NCBI GenBank assembly: GCA_036971615.1 | Contig: JAYKKR010000004.1 | Location: 1,612,001 to 1,676,000, forward strand | Direction: 5' to 3' | Length of the DNA stretch: 64,000 nucleotides | Source of the DNA: Amyloporia xantha | Taxonomy: Eukaryota; Basidiomycota; Agaricomycetes; Polyporales; Adustoporiaceae | Part shown: positions 1 through 6,900 of the stretch, in pieces | Layout of the letters: each line of letters starts with the position of its first letter | How positions within the stretch are numbered: position 1 is the stretch's first letter | The notes under the pieces: generated by a model | What the model was told of the DNA's origin: nothing | The model's database searches: none | Seen by the model: the letters and a program-made list of their open reading frames with translations, nothing else | Position numbers and translations under genes: made by a program

Positions 1-884
1 ATATTGATAAAATACCAAGGTAAGATTGATAAAAAGACAGAAAAGAAGATTGAAAAGATATTAAGAACAGATTGAAATAAGATTGAAGAAAAGATTGAAA
101 TACATCTTATCTGTCTTGTATCAATCTGTTTTCAATATTACAGACAAAAAGATGAAAGTGAGACTGAAATAAGACTTTAACAGGATTGATGGGAAAGATT
201 GAAAACAGATTGAAATAGGATTGTGACAGCTCTGTCACAGTATGTTCAAAATCTTGTGACATGAAAGATAGAGATAAGACTGTGACCACATGTTTTCAAT
301 CTTTTCAATCAGTTTTAAATGTCATATGATGCAGAAAAAATGAATACAAGACTGAAATAAAACACAAAAAGGATTGAAAAATAAAGATGAAATAAGACCG
401 AAATACAATTGAAGCAAGATTAAAATAAGATTAAAATAGGATTGAATTTTTCAATCTTATTTCAATCCTATTTCAGTCTTATTTCAGTCTTATTTCATCT
501 TTATTTTTCAATCCTTTTTGTGTTTTATTTCAGTCTTGTATTCATTTTTTCTGCATCATATGACATTTAAAACTGATTGAAAAGATTGAAAACATGTGGT
601 CACAGTCTTATCTCTATCTTTCATGTCACAAGATTTTGAACATACTGTGACAGAGCTGTCACAATCCTATTTCAATCTGTTTTCAATCTTTCCCATCAAT
701 CCTGTTAAAGTCTTATTTCAGTCTCACTTTCATCTTTTTGTCTGTAATATTGAAAACAGATTGATACAAGACAGATAAGATGTATTTCAATCTTTTCTTC
801 AATCTTATTTCAATCTGTTCTTAATATCTTTTCAATCTTCTTTTCTGTCTTTTTATCAATCTTACCTTGGTATTTTATCAATAT
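1..884. repeat. Large near-perfect inverted repeat (fold-back element), left end possibly outside the window
   Basis: The two halves are reverse complements: bases at x and 885-x pair, so position 1 pairs with 884 and the centre lies near 442/443. The outer arms read as perfect; the innermost 60-70 bases on each side have mismatches and a short length difference. Both arms are A/T-rich and built from variants of GATTGAAA / TTTCAATC. Each arm has the same chance 60-codon frame (107-289 minus, 596-778 plus), which simply reflects the symmetry. No transposase is encoded. Pairing reaches base 1, so the true end cannot be seen. It is either a fold-back/MITE-like element or an inverted duplication. 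Confidence 0.85.
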
Positions 885-1766
885 TGAGGTGCTAAAGATG
901 GTAAACCCCTTTGAACTCTTTTTTAATCTTTTTACTATCTTTCACCCAAAAAGATTAATACCCGCATCCAGTGCATGTATCTGTGCCGCTGTGGACTGCA
1001 ATACTGAACATTGGATTTGAGAGAAATTCTCAAGAAGCAAAATATCAGGTGTCGGTCCAGCGACCTATAACAATGCATGGCCGGAACAAGCTAAATTGAT
1101 GATTGCCAGGATCGACAACTCACAGTGTACTCGGAAGTTTGAAGCCAGAACTAGGCGAAGGTGAGCTTCTTTGCTTCCATTTATACCCATGTAACCTGTC
1201 TTCCATTTGAGATTAGATTCAACAGCCAGTCTTCTCGGAAATTTGGAGAGCACTTAAAATGTTTGTTGCAAGAAAGGTTATTACATGATTGACACCACAT
1301 ACTGATACAATATGTCTAGTGTCTAGGTCTGTGTGATTCTATGAGAAATGGATGCGGATTTCCTACTGGAGGTCAACAATAATGTTGAGTCCCATGTTTG
1401 CAGGTATGTCTATTCCGTATGCGTACCCAACTGTAGAACATGCATCTCCCCTGGCTCGGTCACTGGCTCCACATACGTAGAGTCTATCTCAGTTGGGATG
1501 GTGACTGAAGACAAGGTTAGCAACAATGTTGCTTGCTCGATGTCGCCTGGCTGACAAGGATTGTGGGTATTTATAACCGGGTTTTTGGCAGTCGACTCGC
1601 GCTCGAATAAAGGCAGAGATGAAGTGCGGCCTGACTCGTCTGCGTAAGCAAAGGTTAGCATTTGCAAGCAAGAAGTGTAACTCGGAACGTACGACATATA
1701 GTTGGCTTCGTGGGTAAGTGTGGTTTCGGTCGCTCTTGGACGGCTTGAGCTTCCTCTGCCAGTGAT
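885..1766. other. No gene recognised between two fold-back elements
   Basis: Only short open frames are present (longest about 95 codons, 1410-1697 minus), overlapping on both strands and without recognisable protein features. No tRNA, LTR or tandem array was seen. Confidence 0.5.
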
Positions 1767-2433
1767 GTCATTTATAGTGGATAATCTTCTTTACACTTTG
1801 TACACTTTTTTGTCTAATCTACCCCATACCTGAGTGCTTCACACTCTCTAATCCTCTGGATTATCCCAAGATTTCCCTCACTGTCAGACTACCTTCATTA
1901 TGCAGGATCATCCAGAGGATAAGCCTGAGCATGATCCAGAAGATTATCTAGGAGATAATCCAGAGGATTATCCAGGAAAAGAAATTAATTATGACACCAG
2001 GAGGGATTGAACCCCAGGATACAGAAACAGCCAAAAAGTCGAAATTTGTTGAAGTCCAGATATATAGCATCCCTTGGGGAGACTATAGTATATATTGACA
2101 AAATCTTATATCTATATACAAGGACTTATGGTGTAGTGGTTAGGTTGCCTGTCTACTTGCCTATTATGGAAATGTGTGAATCCTTGGGTTCAATCCCTTC
2201 TGGTGTCATAATTAATTTCTTTTCCTGGATAATCCTCTGGATTATCTCCTAGATAATCTTCTGGATCATGCTCAGGCTTATCCTCTGGATGATCCTGCAT
2301 AATGAAGGTAGTCTGACAGTGAGGGAAATCTTGGGATAATCCAGAGGATTAGAGAGTGTGAAGCACTCAGGTATGGGGTAGATTAGACAAAAAAGTGTAC
2401 AAAGTGTAAAGAAGATTATCCACTATAAATGAC
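1767..2433. mobile_element. Fold-back element with about 250-bp inverted arms and a tRNA-like centre
   Basis: The arms 1767-2020 and 2180-2433 are near-perfect reverse complements (paired positions sum to 4200). The outer tip is GTCATTTATAGTGG at the left and its complement at the right. The arms are rich in GGATAATCC / CCAGAGGAT motifs. Both arms contain GGTTCAATCCC, a tRNA B-box-like motif, in opposite orientations. The unpaired centre (about 2021-2179) holds an A-box-like motif. There is no transposase frame, and no clear target duplication was found at the flanks. It is non-autonomous, either MITE-like or a SINE-derived palindrome. Confidence 0.75.
2122..2210 (+). promoter_or_regulatory. 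Degenerate tRNA-like core with Pol III A and B boxes
   Basis: TGGTGTAGTGG at 2129-2139 fits the tRNA A-box consensus, and GGTTCAATCCC at 2187-2197 fits the B box, about 50 bases downstream as in a tRNA gene. The acceptor positions (2122-2128 against about 2204-2210) pair poorly, so this is probably not a functional tRNA but a tRNA-derived internal Pol III promoter of the kind that drives SINEs. The B box is mirrored in the left arm at about 2005-2015. Confidence 0.55.
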
Positions 2434-3077
2434 AAAGACGACCGTGAGTGCTCGTTTCCTTCTCATCTTGCTGAGGACTCTGTACTTTACCTCGCCATTC
2501 ATGCAGCCCGCCAAACGTCGAAGCTGCCGCATGCTCAGCCCTGAGCAATGATGCCCCAAGCCACATCCGCATCCAATGGTGTCAGCACTTCAATGGTGTC
2601 TGCACACGCCCGCTCATGAGATACGTGGTTATTCCACATCACTCTGGTATGCACGACGTTGCTGATAGCGGAACGTCAGCTGCGTCTTTGAAGTACACTT
2701 GCGTGAAATATAGCCAGAGAGTTGTGGCGTGCATCATCTATACGCATGAGAGAGGGCTGGCCGCAGCATTCCACTGGGGTGTGTCAATTCGGACGAGAAG
2801 GATGGACGAGCACAGGTGCTCAGAGTCCCTGTTGCCCATTGAGCCAGGGCGGTGGCTCACACTTGGGCACGAGCAGTGCATGGTAAGCTCGCATGCTGAC
2901 AAGTCCCATCATTCAGAGCTAAATTCGATGCACAGATATATTCTGGGGCATGTATCTACATTACTTCATGGGTACATAACCTCGCAGGCGACACCTGTGC
3001 TCACAATGTCTCACCGTCAGACGTATGAAGTGTTCCCCATGCTGCCGTCGTCCAGTCTGGCAAAAGCACAGGAGATG
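2434..3077. other. No supported gene; left flank of LTR element 1
   Basis: One 164-codon frame (2616-3110, plus) runs out of this segment into the LTR and resembles nothing I recognise. It is not related to the gypsy integrase on the other side of the element, which matters for how the element arrived. Confidence 0.4.
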
Positions 3078-3332
3078 TGTAACAAATATACTTCTCTCAA
3101 TCACACCTGATATGCGCTGCACCCAATCTCTATTCCAGAGAAAGTCTACAGTAGTGCATACATGGATGTAATGTGAAAGAAGTGTTCGTCTTAGAAAGGA
3201 AATAGGATAGTGGCATATGTGCTGGCACACAAACATATGTAAATATAGATGATAAGGGCATATAAGCCTGGGATAAGGGATTATAATAATATAATGGAGT
3301 ATAATTGAATAGATATGTAACGGCACGTTACA
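3078..3332 (-). repeat. LTR of element 1 (downstream copy in element sense)
   Basis: A 255-bp direct repeat of 9484-9737 with TG...CA ends and a 6-bp terminal inverted repeat (TGTAAC/GTTACA). About four substitutions and one indel separate the copies. In element sense it includes A/T-rich TATA-like sequence around 3250-3300. Confidence 0.9.
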
Positions 3333-3344
3333 TCCTCCCCTACC
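3333..3344 (-). other. Polypurine tract of element 1
   Basis: On the minus strand GGTAGGGGAGGA directly precedes the LTR start. In LTR retrotransposons this purine run primes plus-strand DNA synthesis; it fixes the element's orientation. Confidence 0.7.
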
Positions 3345-3765
3345 GGACTCGTACCACGGGTCCAACAGGAGGAAGGGCCCATCACACCTTGAAGTGGATG
3401 AAACCAGTGGAATGTATTCCTTGCAGGAGACGATGAAGTCCCCGCAGCAACAGTTCACAATCAAATTGTGAACACTCCACGCAGGTCAAGGAGTAGTACT
3501 TAGACATGTGGCAAGCACAGTCTGCAGCAGAGTTGACATCAATGCAAACCAGTCCCCAGAGACCAGTGAGCGCCAACATCGCATCTGAGTCCCAGGCAGT
3601 AGGGTCACTCTGCCTTTGGACCAGCAGGACACAGGGGGGTTACCTCTGCATCCTCAGCAATGTTATCCATTGCTGATGACCAGGAGAGGCATCAAGGTGC
3701 ATTGCCGAATCCGTCGTTGGTCATGATAGTGGATGACGACTGATTCAAGGAAATACGGCATGCCA

Positions 3766-3905
3766 CACCGGTTAGGCATGTGGCAAGTCCACAGAGATAT
3801 GCTGCACCAGTTAAGCATGCAGCATGTCCATAAATATAGCATGCCAAACTGTGAAGTATCTGGCATGCCCGCTGACGTACCACGCAACACCGGTTAGGCA
3901 TGTCG
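3766..3905. repeat. Three degenerate copies of a short CACCGGTTAGGCATGT-like motif
   Basis: Related motifs begin near 3766, 3803 and 3887 (CACCGGTTAGGCATG, CACCAGTTAAGCATG, CACCGGTTAGGCATG), with short GCATGCC-type inverted pairs between them. They lie at the 3' end of, and just beyond, the element 1 frame. Confidence 0.5.
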
Positions 3906-6900
3906 CATGTATGAGGAGACGACGCACATGGCATCTCGACATGTCCATGCCATTGACCTAGACGGTCTAGTGCAATGGTTACACAGCATCAATGAAGGCG
4001 CTGAGGGCATGAAGAAGCTGCGCCAGGAACTGACGTGAACCTCATATACTGGGAAGCCAGCGCTGGGGCACAGCACAATGGCATCCAGTGGATAGATGAC
4101 AGCATATGGCATGCTGTCACTATCCGCATCAGAAGCAGTGACAGACTGCTCCTGGTATGTGCGTCGCACTGGTAGGTGTGACGTATGCTGGGATGAAGTG
4201 TACAACACATCAGGTGTTGTACGCTGGAGGAGAGGGAGTAACCTCTGTCGCGCCTCCACAACATATTCAATGTTGTGGAGACAGCATGCAGTAAGGTGCT
4301 GCAGCCATACTTCGATGTAGGCATACAGCTGTGAGTCATCTTCTGGAAGCAGAAGATACCACTGAGCGGCTTGCGCTGCTCTGCACCTTGCCAATATGAC
4401 CTCAGTCTCATAGGCAAGGGCACATTCACCCTCTATGCGCTCAGCATCTGAGATGCTGGGCGTATAGGGGCTTGAGGCGATGGAGGCATTGGCAGTGGAC
4501 ATGGTGGTTGAGAGGATGGAGGATCCCTGTCCACGTCGACGGTCTATATAGACCTCCAGCGTCAATCGAAGTCGGTTACAGACTTCGATTCCTGATGAGC
4601 GCTGATGAGCGCTGGTCAGCAGACTCAAACTGGAATTGAAAGTATTCCATTTGAGGAGCGACAATCCCAGTGATATGGAATTGTCACCGAAGAGCAGGAC
4701 CAATGGGAATTGGTCAGGCTCCCGGTCCCTCCCCCCTCGGAAAGATACCCCAGTCTGATGAACTTCAGCATCAGAGTCTGGGTTCAGTCGTTTGGGAGGT
4801 AGGATAGTGCGACTGGTAAGCAGCACTACAATTAGAATAGACAAAGTATAAAATACTTCATCTATCCACCGAAAGAATGGCCCAAGTCCAATAGAGACAA
4901 GGGTCAGACATTTCGAAAGGAAAGGAGAAGTCGAGTACATAGAAGATGTACTCGAACACTTCACATATTGGTGCATGGAGACAGGCAAACAACATGATAA
5001 GTTGTTTGTATGTCTATCGACAAGCATGTCTTGGGCATATTCACCCTCAGATACTCCGATAATTGAGGTGAATATGCAGCCCAAGAAGCTTGCATGCATG
5101 TTCTCAAGCATCAGAGGACTTGAGAACAACAGCCTGCTCGACACTACAGTACCGTGTACGTCGGGCAGAGGCTCAGAGTGGACAGGGTGCAGAGGCGTGC
5201 AGTCAGCAATGCTGCTGCACGTATCGCTCACCGCTGCACTCAGGGTAAGTCGCTGCTCAAGTACTTGGGTACTTGAGAAGTGTGCTCCGCTCAATGCACT
5301 GATACTCAGGCATCGAGCGGAGGCTCCCTCGAGTACTATAGTACTCGGGTGGAGTGCCCATCCTAATGCAGCACTATCATGCACATCGGGATGGGGTGGG
5401 TGATGGACGAGATACGGCGGATGCGCGCGCTCGAGCATTAAAGTACTCGAGGACAGCGACCGACCCATCACGCCAACACGTACTTGAGTGTACGAATGAC
5501 ATGTCTCGTCGTTCGCATGTACATCGTCGAGCACGGCAATGCTCAGGATGGCAGACGACCGGTACGCGCAGTCAGCAATGCTGCTGCGTGTATCGTCCGT
5601 GTCCGTGCTCTCGAGTACCAAAGTACTCGAGGGCGGCGGTCTATGTCCGTCGTCGAGGACAGCGCTCAGAGTGTAGGCACCGTAGTCCCCGCAGGGGCGA
5701 GATCCGTCAAGTACAGAAGTACTTGGCGGATGCACGCTGCTGCCGCACCTACGGGGCGCACCATCGCGGTGAGTGACGTCGAGTACCGTAGTACTCGGCG
5801 TATATGCAGGGCTCCGCACACGTTTGCGTGAGCGGCGCCGTCTGCTGTCTGCGGCGTCAGACCGGGCACGGCGAGTACCTTCGAGTACAGGGGTACTCGA
5901 AGAATATGCACGGCCAATTGGGCTGGTGCGCGGGCGTCGAGTGAGCGCCCTCTCGAGTACTATAGTACTTGAGTAAGGTACCTGTCCCAGCACAGCACGA
6001 TTGTGCACGTTGGGAGGCAGCTCTGAGCGAGCGCGGACAGCCGGCAGCATGTACACACAGCCTAGGGAGCTCGTGCGCACACGCCGTAAAGGCACCCTTC
6101 CGAGTACAGATGTACTCGGACGGTAGGCCCTGCCCGACGTAGCACTACTGTGCTCGTTGGGTACGGCTTGGGAGTAGGTGGCCGGCGATGCGAACACGCA
6201 GTCAGTCATGCTGCTGCGTGTACCATTCGCATCAGCGCTGTCGAGTATTGACGTACTCGAGAGCACTGGTCTGCTCGGTGCTGCATTAGCCAGCACGAGT
6301 GGCGGCTCGGATTGAGCGACCAACGACGTGGGCATGCACCTAGCCATGCTGGTGCATGCACCGTTTGTGGCCATGTCCTCGAGTACCTTAGTATTCGGAG
6401 GCAATGGTCCATCCAGTGCGGCGCCGCTGCGCGCGCTGGCTGGTGCTCGGGAGCGAGAGAGGTGCGGCAGATGCACGCAGTTAGCTGTGCTGCTGTGTCC
6501 ATCGCTCGCACTCGCACTCTCGAGTATCGGAAGACTCGAGAGCAATAGCCTGCTCGGCGCTGCACTGACGTACGCGTCGAGCAGCCGCTCAGATTGAACA
6601 GACGGTGGAGCTAGTGCGCCGTCAGCTATGCTGGTGCACGCACTGCTCACGTCCGCGTTCTCGAATACTGAGCTATTCGAGAGCCACGGCTGACCCGGTG
6701 CGGCATCGTTGTGTGCACTGGGTAGCGGCTCGGGTTGAGGAATCAGTGGAGCGGGTACGCCGTCAGCATCGCTGGCGTGCGCATCCCTCGCGCCCGCGTT
6801 CTCAAGCACAGAAGTACTTGGGTACAGCGGGCCGTCCCGCGTGCAGGCGTGAAGAACGCTGCATGCGCGATTTCGCACTGATATCGAAGTGCTCAAACAA

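Noticed and set aside
107..778. Two identical 60-residue proteins at 107-289 and 596-778
   Set aside because: They are mirror images produced by the inverted repeat; low-complexity composition gives no sign of coding.
2122..2210. A functional tRNA gene
   Set aside because: A and B boxes fit but acceptor and T-stem pairing is poor, and the sequence sits inside a fold-back element.
2616..3110. 164-codon plus-strand frame as a host gene
   Set aside because: Runs into the LTR, has no recognisable domain and no supporting splice or promoter context.
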